Positions 34,940 to 42,828 of a DNA stretch of 64,000 bases are shown here, one piece after another. The stretch comes from DAOUJW01 sp965218945 (GTDB taxonomy: Bacteria > Chloroflexota > Dehalococcoidia > Lucifugimonadales > UBA2985): contig OZ244718.1 of assembly GCA_965218945.1 (NCBI GenBank), positions 558,001 through 622,000 of the forward strand. Reading direction: 5' to 3'. The notes beneath the pieces are model-generated. The model was given only the letters and a program-made list of their open reading frames with translations. It did not search any database and was not told the DNA's origin. The number at the start of each line of letters is the position of its first letter. The first letter of the stretch is position 1. The translations under genes and the position numbers were made by a program.

Positions 34940-34951
34940 AACCGCCCCTAC
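34940..34951. repeat. Right half of the palindrome interrupted by the IS
   Basis: AACCGCCCCTAC follows the second CGCG copy and is the mirror of the left arm at 33199-33210. Confidence 0.8.
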
Positions 34952-35015
34952 GGAGGATATAATGTCCTCGCTCGAGTGGTTCTACGGATGCCTCATAAGC
35001 GTGGGGCGGTTGTGG

Positions 35016-35037
35016 ATTCCCAATCAGGGTCGGGAAT
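35016..35037. repeat. REP-like inverted repeat
   Basis: ATTCCC, ten bases, GGGAAT, followed by GAC, lies in the intergenic region upstream of arsM. The motif resembles the ATTCCCGC...GCGGGAATGAC intergenic repeats common in many GC-rich genomes. One copy was noticed here, so family membership is a guess. Confidence 0.35.
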
Positions 35038-35124
35038 GACGGTGGGGATTCTACTGCACCCGTTCCGGTCGCTCCCCTTCTCACTGCGTGATTGTTGTGC
35101 CATAATATCCAACGGAGGGACAAA

Positions 35125-35886
35125 ATGAGCACTTTGAAAGCAGAGAACATCAAGCTGGCGGTTCAAGAGCGCTATGGCAGCAAGGCCCAGAGCGCATCAG
35201 CGTGTTGCAGCGCCGGAGAGATTATAATCCCGCCGATTCTCTACTCAGCTTCCGAGTTGAAGGCCGTGCCGATGGAGGCCGTCGCCGCATCGGCGGGGTG
35301 CGGCAACCCGGTTGCCCTGGCTGAGCTTCGGCTCGGTGAGCGCGTCCTGGACCTGGGCAGTGGCGGAGGGATCGACTGCTTTCTGGCAGCGCATCAGGTG
35401 GGGCCGGAGGGTATGGCCCTGGGTGTGGACATGACCATGGACATGGTCAGCCTTGCCAGGGGCAACGCCATCAAGGTGGGCGTTCAGAACGTGGAGTTTT
35501 TCCTGGGCGAGATAGAGAGGCTGCCCCTGGGCGACGACCAGGTAGACGTGATTATCTCCAACTGCGTCATCTGCCTCTCCCCGGACAAGGACAAGGTCTT
35601 CCAGGAAGCCTTCCGAGTGTTGAAGCCCGGCGGTCGACTCTACGTTTCAGACATGGTCTTGGAAGAGGAGCTGCCCGAGGAGATCCGCCTGGACCAGGAT
35701 ATGTGGGTATCTTGTGTAGGCGGAGCGGAGCTTAAGAGCATCTACCTGGGCCGGATGGACACGGCCGGCTTCTCTGACGTAGATATAATTGAGCAGTCGC
35801 CCTACCGACGCAGCGTAGCAGAAGGTGAGGAGTGGAAGAGGAGCCTGGCCAGCGTTCGCGTCAGGGCCACAAAGCCTACTGCCTAG
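35125..35886 (+). CDS. arsM: Arsenite S-adenosylmethionine methyltransferase
   Basis: This enzyme methylates arsenite to volatile or excretable products. The 253-residue protein has an N-terminal SASACCSAGE Cys pair, GCGNPVALAEL, the SAM motif VLDLGSGGGIDCFLAA near residue 79, the Cys motif ISNCVICLSPDKDKVFQEAFRVLKPGG and a late SCVGGAELKSIY. The three arsenic-binding Cys positions known from ArsM all have candidates. The ATG at 35125 follows an excellent CGGAGGGA site; an upstream in-frame ATG looks non-coding. No arsR or other ars gene is adjacent. Related SAM methyltransferases remain possible. Confidence 0.85.
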   Translation: MSTLKAENIKLAVQERYGSKAQSASACCSAGEIIIPPILYSASELKAVPMEAVAASAGCGNPVALAELRLGERVLDLGSGGGIDCFLAAHQVGPEGMALGVDMTMDMVSLARGNAIKVGVQNVEFFLGEIERLPLGDDQVDVIISNCVICLSPDKDKVFQEAFRVLKPGGRLYVSDMVLEEELPEEIRLDQDMWVSCVGGAELKSIYLGRMDTAGFSDVDIIEQSPYRRSVAEGEEWKRSLASVRVRATKPTA

Positions 35887-35922
35887 AGAGCTTCATCCCG
35901 GAGAGAACAAGTATAAGTGGCG

Positions 35923-36417
35923 TTAGGCTGAGTTTTTCTCTCTTTGAGAGTTGAGGGACTCCAGGCCTCGGCGCACCGTGCTGACGGTCTCGGTCAGGTC
36001 TTCCTCAAGCTGTTGCAGCGTTTCCAAGGCATAGCTGTCGGCACCATCTACGCGCGCTCTGGCCTTGGCCTCGGCATCACTCAACACCCTCTCGGCTCTG
36101 CTCTGCGCCTCAAGAATCATCGTGTCCGCTTGATTCTGAGCGTCCCTGATCAATTCGCTTTCGGCAACGCGCATCTTGGCGTCTTCATCTGCGGCGGACT
36201 TGACGCGGTTGGCCTCCGTCAGGGCCTGGTTTATTACCCTGTCCCTCATCTGGATCAGCTCCTGCGCCTCCTTGAGGTCTACGGGTACGGACTCCCTTAA
36301 CTGGTTCGACACCGTAGCCAGCTTGTCCCTGTCTATGAGGAATCTCCCTGTACCCGGCATCCATATTCCGGAGCTTATCAGCTCGTCCAACGTATCTATA
36401 AGAGCGTAAATATCGAT
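35923..36417 (-). CDS. Coiled-coil protein, probably ATC start
   Basis: This mostly helical, charged protein of about 164 residues resembles the DivIVA/ATP-synthase-b-like proteins found near coaD in Chloroflexota. It reads IDIYALIDTLDELISSG, then GTGRFLIDRDKL and a long coiled coil (RDRVINQALTEANRVKSAADEDAKMRVAESE). The conserved-looking N-terminus extends upstream of the first ordinary start (TTG at 36390), and no ATG, GTG or TTG lies in that extension. ATC at 36417 has an AGGGGG site six bases upstream, and coaD ends 26 bases before it. The start choice is inference. Confidence 0.65.
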   Translation of the reverse strand: MDIYALIDTLDELISSGIWMPGTGRFLIDRDKLATVSNQLRESVPVDLKEAQELIQMRDRVINQALTEANRVKSAADEDAKMRVAESELIRDAQNQADTMILEAQSRAERVLSDAEAKARARVDGADSYALETLQQLEEDLTETVSTVRRGLESLNSQREKNSA

Positions 36418-36443
36418 GACACACCCCCTTCTCCGAGGGACTC

Positions 36444-36932
36444 TTATTCTAGGGAACGGTATCTCTCCCTCAAGGATACCGCCACATTCTCAGGCACCAG
36501 GTGTCTTATTTCGCCCTGGTTGGCTGCAATTTCCTTCAGCAGGCTTGACTTCATGTATATGTGCTCCAGGTTGGCCATGAGGTACAGGGTGTCTATATCC
36601 GGAGCGAGCTTCTGGTTGTTCAAGGCCATCTCAAACTCGTAGTCGAAGTCTGACCCCATTCGCAGTCCCCTGACCATTACCATGGCGCCCAGCCTGTGGG
36701 CCAAGTCTACGGTAAGCCCGGTATAGGAGAGCACCTCCACGTTGGGGAGGTGGCACAACGCATCCCTGCAAAGCTCCACCCTCTCCTCAGTGGTGAACAT
36801 CATGGACTTGCTTGGCTTGGTGTACACCATAGCAAGGTAGAGCTTGTCAAAGATGCTGGCGGCCCTGGTTGCTATGTCTATGTGTCCGTAGGTTATGGGG
36901 TCGAAGCTCCCGGGGTATATTGCGACTACCAT
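36444..36932 (-). CDS. coaD: Phosphopantetheine adenylyltransferase
   Basis: CoaD makes dephospho-CoA from 4'-phosphopantetheine and ATP. The 162-residue protein begins MVVAIYPGSFDPITYGHIDIATRAA, containing the nucleotidyltransferase TxGH-type motif (TYGH). Further on are GLRMGSDFDYEFEMALNNQKL and the ISSSLLKE-type motif, here MKSSLLKEIAANQG. I chose ATG 36932 because the family starts there and a GAAGGAGGAAG site precedes it; it overlaps rsmD by seven bases. The rsmD-coaD pairing is a common bacterial arrangement. Confidence 0.95.
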   Translation of the reverse strand: MVVAIYPGSFDPITYGHIDIATRAASIFDKLYLAMVYTKPSKSMMFTTEERVELCRDALCHLPNVEVLSYTGLTVDLAHRLGAMVMVRGLRMGSDFDYEFEMALNNQKLAPDIDTLYLMANLEHIYMKSSLLKEIAANQGEIRHLVPENVAVSLRERYRSLE

Positions 36933-37477
36933 GGACTTCCTCCTTCCCGATATATGGAACACACCGTGTCCCCGTACCGGCGCTCTTGGATCAGTTCCAG
37001 TCCGTTGTATCTGGGCTCAAGGGTATGGCGAGATGAGTGTCCTGCGACGACGAGCGCCCCCTCTTTGGCCAGGGCTACGACCTCCTCCAGCACGTCGTGG
37101 ACGGGCCCCAGGGTATACGGGGGGTCCATCAGCACGAAGTCGTAGGACTTGCCCAGAGACTTTATGGCCTTCTCCACCTTCATGCAGCGCACCGAGGCTA
37201 TGCCGGAATAGCCCAGGGAACTGAGGGTGTCGCGTATCAGGGAACACCTCCTGGAGCTGACCTCCACGAAGTCGGCCTGGCAGGCTCCCCGGCTCAGGGC
37301 TTCGATACCCAGTGTGCCTGTGCCGGCGTACAGGTCTACCACTCGCTTACCCTCCATGCCAAAGGACTCCAGAATAGAGAAGAGAGCAGTACGAACTCTC
37401 TGGGTAGTGGGACGCGCCCCCAACCTCCTCAGGCTTCCGATGCGCCTTCCTTTTGCTTCTCCGGCAACTACTCGCAC
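36926..37477 (-). CDS. rsmD: 16S rRNA (guanine966-N2)-methyltransferase
   Basis: RsmD methylates G966 of 16S rRNA during 30S assembly. The 183-residue protein begins MRVVAGEAKGRRI with PTTQRVRTALFSIL, then the SAM motif VVDLYAGTGTLGIEALSRGA near residue 46 and the catalytic DPPY motif (FVLMDPPYTLGPV) near residue 118. The start is GTG. It overlaps coaD by seven bases and probably heads the rsmD-coaD-coiled-coil operon. Confidence 0.94.
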   Translation of the reverse strand: MRVVAGEAKGRRIGSLRRLGARPTTQRVRTALFSILESFGMEGKRVVDLYAGTGTLGIEALSRGACQADFVEVSSRRCSLIRDTLSSLGYSGIASVRCMKVEKAIKSLGKSYDFVLMDPPYTLGPVHDVLEEVVALAKEGALVVAGHSSRHTLEPRYNGLELIQERRYGDTVCSIYREGGSPW

Positions 37478-37546
37478 AAAACTACCCCGCCTTCAGTAAG
37501 GCTGGTGGCAATTCTATCACAGCCCCCGTCCTTCGTAAAGCAGAGC

Positions 37547-38158
37547 CTATAGCACTGAGACTATTACCGTGTACTCGCCATCGTTGTTCTCATAGTCGTC
37601 GTCGTTTATCGTCACGTACAGGCGGCCCTTGTCTGCGGAGGCCAGGAAACCGGAGAAGTGCACAGGCTCCACAGCGCCGTGCTCTCCGATCTTGACCACG
37701 ATGCAGCCTTTGGGCAACTCCTCGCCTATGGCCGGATTGAGGGCCATGCTTGTGGGAGATCCCTCTGAGTCCACCGCTTCCCCGGACGACACCAGCACCT
37801 CCCCATCGATGGCTATGGAGATTCCCGCGCAAGTCTCGTCCAGGTCCAGCCCGGAGTCCAGCCAGCCGACTACCGCAGGGTCGTCCTTGGCCGATAGCCT
37901 CAGCGTGGCGTGAGTCTGCATTACGGGTACTGAGGACCTGGTCATCGTAGGAGGCCTCTCCTCGAACATCTCCGGGGGAGGCATGGGAGGCATAGCTGAC
38001 ATGGAGAACACACTCTCCCTCTTGAGGTATGCCCTGGACTCGCTGCCCTCTGCCACAATGGATACCACCTCCCACCTGTCAGCCCCCAACGAGTTCAGCG
38101 CCTCTTCCTGCTCTGAGAGGGGTCCCAGTCGAACTATCCTGTACTCCCATATAGGCAT
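37547..38158 (-). CDS. DUF4177-like N-terminus with unknown C-terminal domain
   Basis: This 203-residue protein begins MPIWEYRIVRLGPLSEQEEALNSLGADRWEVVSI, which resembles DUF4177 (WEYKVV...LNxLGxxGWELV). A Met/Pro-rich linker follows (SMSAMPPMPPPEMFEERPP, residues about 53-71). The remaining 120 residues (RLSAKDDPAVVGWLDSGLDLDETC to the end) look like a beta-rich domain I do not recognise. I took ATG 38158, where the domain begins. It is 69 bases upstream of rsmD on the same strand. Function unknown. Confidence 0.7.
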   Translation of the reverse strand: MPIWEYRIVRLGPLSEQEEALNSLGADRWEVVSIVAEGSESRAYLKRESVFSMSAMPPMPPPEMFEERPPTMTRSSVPVMQTHATLRLSAKDDPAVVGWLDSGLDLDETCAGISIAIDGEVLVSSGEAVDSEGSPTSMALNPAIGEELPKGCIVVKIGEHGAVEPVHFSGFLASADKGRLYVTINDDDYENNDGEYTVIVSVL

Positions 38159-38313
38159 TCTTCGCCTCCGTTGGTTCTGTCGGCATTGCTGAGTATCAGG
38201 GCCGCGCAACTAGTCTGCCGCGACCCATGCGACCGTGCATGACTATCTCTTCGTGACGGGCCTCCCTGCCGGAGCAACCTCATTGGCTAGTCGCGCCCCT
38301 GCCGGCAGAGCGT

Positions 38314-39753
38314 CTAGTCGTCCACGTACCTCTTCAGGGTGTAGTACTCCGCCACCTTTCTCATCGCTCTGGCGGCGCTCAAAAAGCTGGGGAAGGCGGG
38401 GATCCCCTCCTGGCTGAAGCGCTTGTTGATGCCCTCCTCAGTGGCGGGATCAAGCTTTGGATAGGCGTTGGTCACAATCGCCGCAACAGGCTTGGGAGAG
38501 CTTGCCTGGGTCTCCTTGAATATTCTGATGCGGTCATCAAGGAAATCCGGCTCCGCGGCCAGGCGGTTGACCTGGAGCTCTATCACCACTGCGTCAACGT
38601 TGTTGTCCTGGCTGAGGATTTTGATAATCCTTTCGTGGTGCTCCGCAGGGGCCTGCTGAATTGGATTGACGTAGTTGCCACCGATCATGTTGTAGAAGGA
38701 GCGAAGATCCTCGTAGGAGCTCTCCGTCAGTGGGACAATCTTGAAGCCGTTCTTGGAGAACACGTTGGCCATGTCCGTGGAGTGTCCGCCGGTGTTCGCG
38801 TAAAGCCCTACGTTGAAGCCTGTGAAAGGTCGCACGAGCTCCAGCGCCTTCACCGTGTCTATCATCTCCTCCTGGCTCTCAATGGAAATGGCGCCACATC
38901 TCGCCAGCAGGGACTGCCACAGGTCCTCCCTTATGAATGAAGTCCCTGTATGGGCCTCCGTAGCCCTGGCGGCGTCCTCCGTCAGGCCCACCTTCCACAC
39001 CAGGACCGGCTTCTTCTTTGTGGCCTCCTGAAGGCTCTTGAAGAACCTGCCCGGGTCGCGCAGGCCCTCCAGGTACAGCCCGATCACTTTGGTGTCCGGG
39101 TCCTGTACCAGGTAGTCTATGTAGTCCGGCGCGTCCAGGATCATGCCGTTGCCCATGCTGATGCACTTGCTCATCTTCACGTCGTAGGCGTTGGCCTCCA
39201 TTGCCATGCCGGACGCCATCGACCCGCTCTGGGAGATGTATGCAAAGCCTCCGTTTTCACCGTGGTACTCGCCTTCCGACTGCCTGATTCCTATTGCGGG
39301 GTTGAAGAGCCCCATGCAGTTGGGGCCCATTATGAGGAGGCCGGACGCCCTGGCCATATCCCGGATCTCGTGGTCCAACTGTATTCCCTCCTCCTCACCC
39401 GACTCCTCGAAGCCCGCGGTGAAGATGTGGACGAGGGCCACGTCCTTCTTTATGCAGTCCGCTACGAGCCTGGGCACAATCTTGCGGGGAACGGATATTG
39501 TGACGTAGTCAATCGGCTCTTCTATGTCCAGGATGCTGCGATAGTTCTGGACTCCGAGCTCGTCAGCGCCGGGCCACTCTTCCTCGTTTATGTTTACGTG
39601 GAAGACCTTGCCATGCTTCTCGTGAAAGGGGAGATGCGACTTCAGCCAGCGGTGCTGGTTGTGCCTCGCAGCCCCAAATACGGCAATGTTGCGCGGATAA
39701 ATCCCCCGATGCAGCTTTTCCAGCGTTTCGGTCTTTCCAAGCGTGGCGACCAT
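38314..39753 (-). CDS. Acyl-CoA synthetase (ADP-forming) alpha-subunit paralogue 1
   Basis: This 479-residue protein matches the alpha part of ADP-forming acetyl/acyl-CoA synthetases, which interconvert acyl-CoA, ADP and phosphate with acid, CoA and ATP. A CoA-binding Rossmann domain (about 20-115, RNIAVFGAARHNQHRWL) leads to IMGPNCMGLFNP and YISQSGSMASGMA, the ligase-CoA domain. The phosphorylated His is probably His268 in EAHTGTSF. A third domain follows. No ATP-grasp beta subunit is adjacent. ATG 39753 follows an AAAGGAGA site. It is divergent from a paralogue 300 bases away. Confidence 0.8.
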   Translation of the reverse strand: MVATLGKTETLEKLHRGIYPRNIAVFGAARHNQHRWLKSHLPFHEKHGKVFHVNINEEEWPGADELGVQNYRSILDIEEPIDYVTISVPRKIVPRLVADCIKKDVALVHIFTAGFEESGEEEGIQLDHEIRDMARASGLLIMGPNCMGLFNPAIGIRQSEGEYHGENGGFAYISQSGSMASGMAMEANAYDVKMSKCISMGNGMILDAPDYIDYLVQDPDTKVIGLYLEGLRDPGRFFKSLQEATKKKPVLVWKVGLTEDAARATEAHTGTSFIREDLWQSLLARCGAISIESQEEMIDTVKALELVRPFTGFNVGLYANTGGHSTDMANVFSKNGFKIVPLTESSYEDLRSFYNMIGGNYVNPIQQAPAEHHERIIKILSQDNNVDAVVIELQVNRLAAEPDFLDDRIRIFKETQASSPKPVAAIVTNAYPKLDPATEEGINKRFSQEGIPAFPSFLSAARAMRKVAEYYTLKRYVDD

Positions 39754-40055
39754 ACGTCTCCTTTGCCAAACCAACGAATTTGGGAGATGTGCGTTTAGAG
39801 AGGTTCCCCCACGAGTGGCAGGGCTTCTGATGGGCACATACTATCACAAACGCCCGCTTTATCCAATCGGCTCTTATTCTCTCAGGAGATATGGTACAGG
39901 TTGACACAAAAGGGGCGCGCGGGTATCGTTGAGGAAGCTATGTGCGGCGGCGATGCGCGCCTGTCGTTCATGGACGTTGTCCTCAAATTCAAAGGCGGGC
40001 AGCAGTGGGAGAACGGTTATGTTCTCCATAATTCCCAAATCACGGGGAGGTAAGT
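39754..40055. other. Shared intergenic region of divergent synthetase genes
   Basis: About 300 bases separate two divergently transcribed acyl-CoA synthetase alpha paralogues. It must hold both promoters, but I cannot place confident boxes or an operator. No gene is seen. Confidence 0.5.
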
Positions 40056-41483
40056 ATGGTCGTAACCAAGGAACAGATGGATGCAGCGATGAACCCCAAG
40101 ACCGTCGCTGTCGTAGGAGCGAAGAAGGACGCCGACTACTCTTGGCTCAAGAATATGACTGATTTCAAGGGGAAGGTCTACTCGGTGCAGCTTGACCCCA
40201 ACGAGATCCCCGGCATCGAGGAGTTGGGCTTTGACAACTACACCAGCCTTATGGAGATACCTGAACCGATAGACTACGTGGTCGTCGCCGTCCCTCGGCG
40301 GGTTGCCCCTAGAGTTCTTACCGACGCCATAGCCAAGGGCGTCAACACCGTCCACTTCTTCACTTCCGGTTTCGGCGAGTCCAAGGAGGAAGAGGGCATC
40401 CAGTTGCAGGAGCAGATCCACCAGATGGCCACCGATGCCGGGATTCTGGTGATAGGCCCCAACTGCATGGGCGTCTTCAACCCCCACGTTGGTATGCGCT
40501 TCGGGCCGGGGCAGGACGTGGAGAAGATTGGCAACGTCACCATCATCTCCCAGAGCGGCGCGCACGCCAGCTCGATGACCGCGGGCATTCAGGGCAGCGG
40601 GCTCGGCGTCAATAAGAGCATCAGCTTCGGGAACGCCATTCTGCTGGACAGCCCGGACCTGCTTCAGTACTTTGCCGAGGACCCCAACACCAGCGTGATT
40701 TGTGCCTACATCGAGGGGCCCAAGGACGGCAGGCGGTTCTTCAGCGCTCTTCGGGAGGTCACTCCCAAGAAGCCCGTGATTGTGTGGAAGGGCGGCCAGA
40801 CGGAGGCCGGCATCAGAATGACGTCGTCTCATACAGGCTCTCTGACCAGCTCGTTGGAGGTCTGGGACGCCGGCGTGCGGCAGTCCGGGGCCATACGCAC
40901 CGACTCCCTTGAGGAGACGATTGACGCTGCCAAGGCGCTGACATTCCTGACCCCCACCACCGGAGACAAGATGGGAATCATCGGCGGCAGCGGCGGGCAG
41001 TCCGTGTCCATGAGCGACGACTTTTCCAGGGCGGGGCTTGAGGTGCTCAGACTGACGGAACCCACACTGGAGGCGATGGGGGAATTCTTCCAGTTGATCG
41101 GCGCCAGCTTCTTCAACCCGGTGGACATCGGCGGCATGAACCGCAGCAACCTGGAGTCCATCCTGGACCTCCTGGCCAACGACGCCAATGTGAACATAAT
41201 TGGCATGCTCAGGGGCGTCCAGGCCGCCAGGCGAAGGGATGACGCTGAGCTGAGGTCGGAGCTGGAGGCCTACAAGGCGGCCTGCGTAAAGGCCGGCAAG
41301 CCGCTTCTTGCGATGTTCTGGACCCCCACTCCCTATGCCGACAGCGCGCAGATTGAAGAGGTGGACGGCATGATGATGGACCTGGGCATTCCCACGTTCC
41401 CGACGCCGACGCGCGCAGCCAAGGCGGTGAAGAAGATGGTTGACTACTATCGCTTTCGCCAGAGCGTTCAGAACGGAGGCTAA
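40056..41483 (+). CDS. Acyl-CoA synthetase (ADP-forming) alpha-subunit paralogue 2
   Basis: This 475-residue relative of the divergent neighbour has the same domain order. A CoA-binding domain opens it (KTVAVVGAKKDADYSWL), followed by VIGPNCMGVFNP, VTIISQSGAHASSM and the probable phospho-His259 in TSSHTGSLTSS. The third domain includes MGIIGGSGGQSVSMSDDFSRAGLEV. It too lacks an ATP-grasp beta part, so any activity needs a partner from elsewhere, or the protein is a CoA-binding relative with another role. ATG 40056 follows a GGGGAGG site. It runs convergently into a small membrane-protein gene. Confidence 0.8.
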   Translation: MVVTKEQMDAAMNPKTVAVVGAKKDADYSWLKNMTDFKGKVYSVQLDPNEIPGIEELGFDNYTSLMEIPEPIDYVVVAVPRRVAPRVLTDAIAKGVNTVHFFTSGFGESKEEEGIQLQEQIHQMATDAGILVIGPNCMGVFNPHVGMRFGPGQDVEKIGNVTIISQSGAHASSMTAGIQGSGLGVNKSISFGNAILLDSPDLLQYFAEDPNTSVICAYIEGPKDGRRFFSALREVTPKKPVIVWKGGQTEAGIRMTSSHTGSLTSSLEVWDAGVRQSGAIRTDSLEETIDAAKALTFLTPTTGDKMGIIGGSGGQSVSMSDDFSRAGLEVLRLTEPTLEAMGEFFQLIGASFFNPVDIGGMNRSNLESILDLLANDANVNIIGMLRGVQAARRRDDAELRSELEAYKAACVKAGKPLLAMFWTPTPYADSAQIEEVDGMMMDLGIPTFPTPTRAAKAVKKMVDYYRFRQSVQNGG

Positions 41484-41490
41484 GTCCTTC

Positions 41491-42075
41491 TCAGGACTCA
41501 GGCGTATTGATAGTCAGGGGTCTGGGAGCTTTCTCAGGCCCCTGACCTATGAAACTGCCCTCTGCGTCCTGGACACTCAGAGCGCCGCTCTCGATCAGGA
41601 TGCCGCGTACCTCAGGCGCGTTTGTGGCCTCTACCCGCGCCGCCAGCAGGATGTGCCCCAGCGCCAGATGACGGTTGAAACGGTCGGCAAGCCCTTCTTC
41701 CAGCCCCATCTGCGCGCCCATAACCCCACCGACGAATGCCCCTACGAAGACGCCGAACTTCCACATGGTGCTGGCAAGGAACAGCTGCATGGCCCAGTGG
41801 TCGAAGGCCAGGAAAATCCATATGAGGGACAGGCCTCCCACCAGCAGCGCGCCGACGATGGCCCCGTGCAGAGCGCGGCCCAGGGCCTTCTCCGGTCGTT
41901 TAACAAACCTCTCTACAAATACCGGCTTGGCCATGAGGGGCAGGTGAGGGTAGCGCAGTCCATATCTTGAGAATACGCTCAAATCAGACGGGGTGTACCC
42001 CGCGTCGCTCAGCATTTGCGCCGCTTCCAGCGCGCCCTCTTCTTCGCGGAATACCGCTGCTATCTGCTTGCTCAT
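41491..42075 (-). CDS. Membrane protein with general-stress-like N-terminus
   Basis: This 194-residue protein begins MSKQIAAVFREEEGALEAAQMLSDAGYTPSDLSVFSR, similar to DUF1269/general stress 17M-like proteins. Two hydrophobic segments follow (ALHGAIVGALLVGGLSLIWIFLAF and FGVFVGAFVGGVMGAQMGL). A soluble C-terminus (HILLAARVEATNAPEVRGILIESGA) resembles a second copy of the stress-type fold. I chose ATG 42075 because the conserved start lies there. Function unknown; membrane location is inferred from the hydrophobic runs. Confidence 0.7.
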   Translation of the reverse strand: MSKQIAAVFREEEGALEAAQMLSDAGYTPSDLSVFSRYGLRYPHLPLMAKPVFVERFVKRPEKALGRALHGAIVGALLVGGLSLIWIFLAFDHWAMQLFLASTMWKFGVFVGAFVGGVMGAQMGLEEGLADRFNRHLALGHILLAARVEATNAPEVRGILIESGALSVQDAEGSFIGQGPEKAPRPLTINTPES

Positions 42076-42229
42076 GGTCGTCTTCAGCGCTGAGACTTCC
42101 GACACTCAATCTCGAGGCCAACTTTGGCTACGATACTACCCGCGCGGTTGCGCGTCAACACAAGCTAGGGACTGGTCTCCCTGATTTGGCCTGCGGTATA
42201 CTGGGTTTAGAGTAACTTGGAGGTGTGTG

Positions 42230-42610
42230 ATGGGTCTATTTCGGACGAAGATCGAGGTCGGTCATCCCATAGATAGAAAGTTTGAAGAGATTGAGGCTGT
42301 GGTTGATACTGGAGCATTTTGTTCGATGTTCCCGGCATCGCTATTCCATCAACTAGGCATCACTTCGGATAGCGAGTGTGAATTTACACTAGCTGATGGC
42401 CGTAAACAGAAGTATCCAATGGGCGAAGCGCGATTTCGTTGGGAAGGACTGGAGCGCACGAGTTCCATCATATTCGGGCCCGAGGGTGTGTATCTTTTGG
42501 GGGCGCTCACTTTGCAGAGCTTGAATCTCATTGCAGACACTACTCATCATCGTCTTATTCCTACGCCTGAGTTATTGCTTGTGGGGGTGTGGGGATCTTC
42601 CTTTAGATGA
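42230..42610 (+). CDS. Retropepsin-like aspartic protease
   Basis: This 126-residue single-domain protein has the clan AA signature: EAVVDTGAFCSMFP near residue 24 (catalytic D-T-G) and the later hydrophobic-hydrophobic-Gly motif YLLGALTLQSLNLIAD near residue 88. It should act as a homodimer, each chain giving one Asp. No signal peptide is visible, so it may be cytosolic. A GGAGG site lies six bases before ATG 42230; the GTG directly before it is less likely. The gene is AT-richer than its neighbours, consistent with transfer. Substrate unknown. Confidence 0.75.
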   Translation: MGLFRTKIEVGHPIDRKFEEIEAVVDTGAFCSMFPASLFHQLGITSDSECEFTLADGRKQKYPMGEARFRWEGLERTSSIIFGPEGVYLLGALTLQSLNLIADTTHHRLIPTPELLLVGVWGSSFR

Positions 42611-42746
42611 GATGAATAAGTCTCGAGATTCAAATTGAGGCGCCACCCGGGACCAATGCCCTTCTACTTAAAATACCAGGAATAGCATAAGATGAGCTGA
42701 TAGTCGTCAATTGTGCTACATATAGCGACGGCTATCGCAAATATGG

Positions 42747-42776
42747 TTGACGTTCTCTCTGAAGCGGGCATATACT
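42747..42776 (+). promoter_or_regulatory. Putative promoter of the crotonase gene
   Basis: TTGACG (42747-42752) and TATACT (42771-42776) are separated by 18 bases and lie about 50 bases upstream of the crotonase-family start codon. Confidence 0.5.
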
Positions 42777-42828
42777 CACACCATGCTGACGCTAGGTTGG
42801 ATAACCAGACATAGAAGGAGGTAACATT

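Noticed and set aside
33181..35000. Larger composite transposon or genomic island around the IS
   Set aside because: Only one IS copy is seen, its target duplication is 4 bp, and flanking genes (eno-gap operon, arsM) have no shared mobile features.
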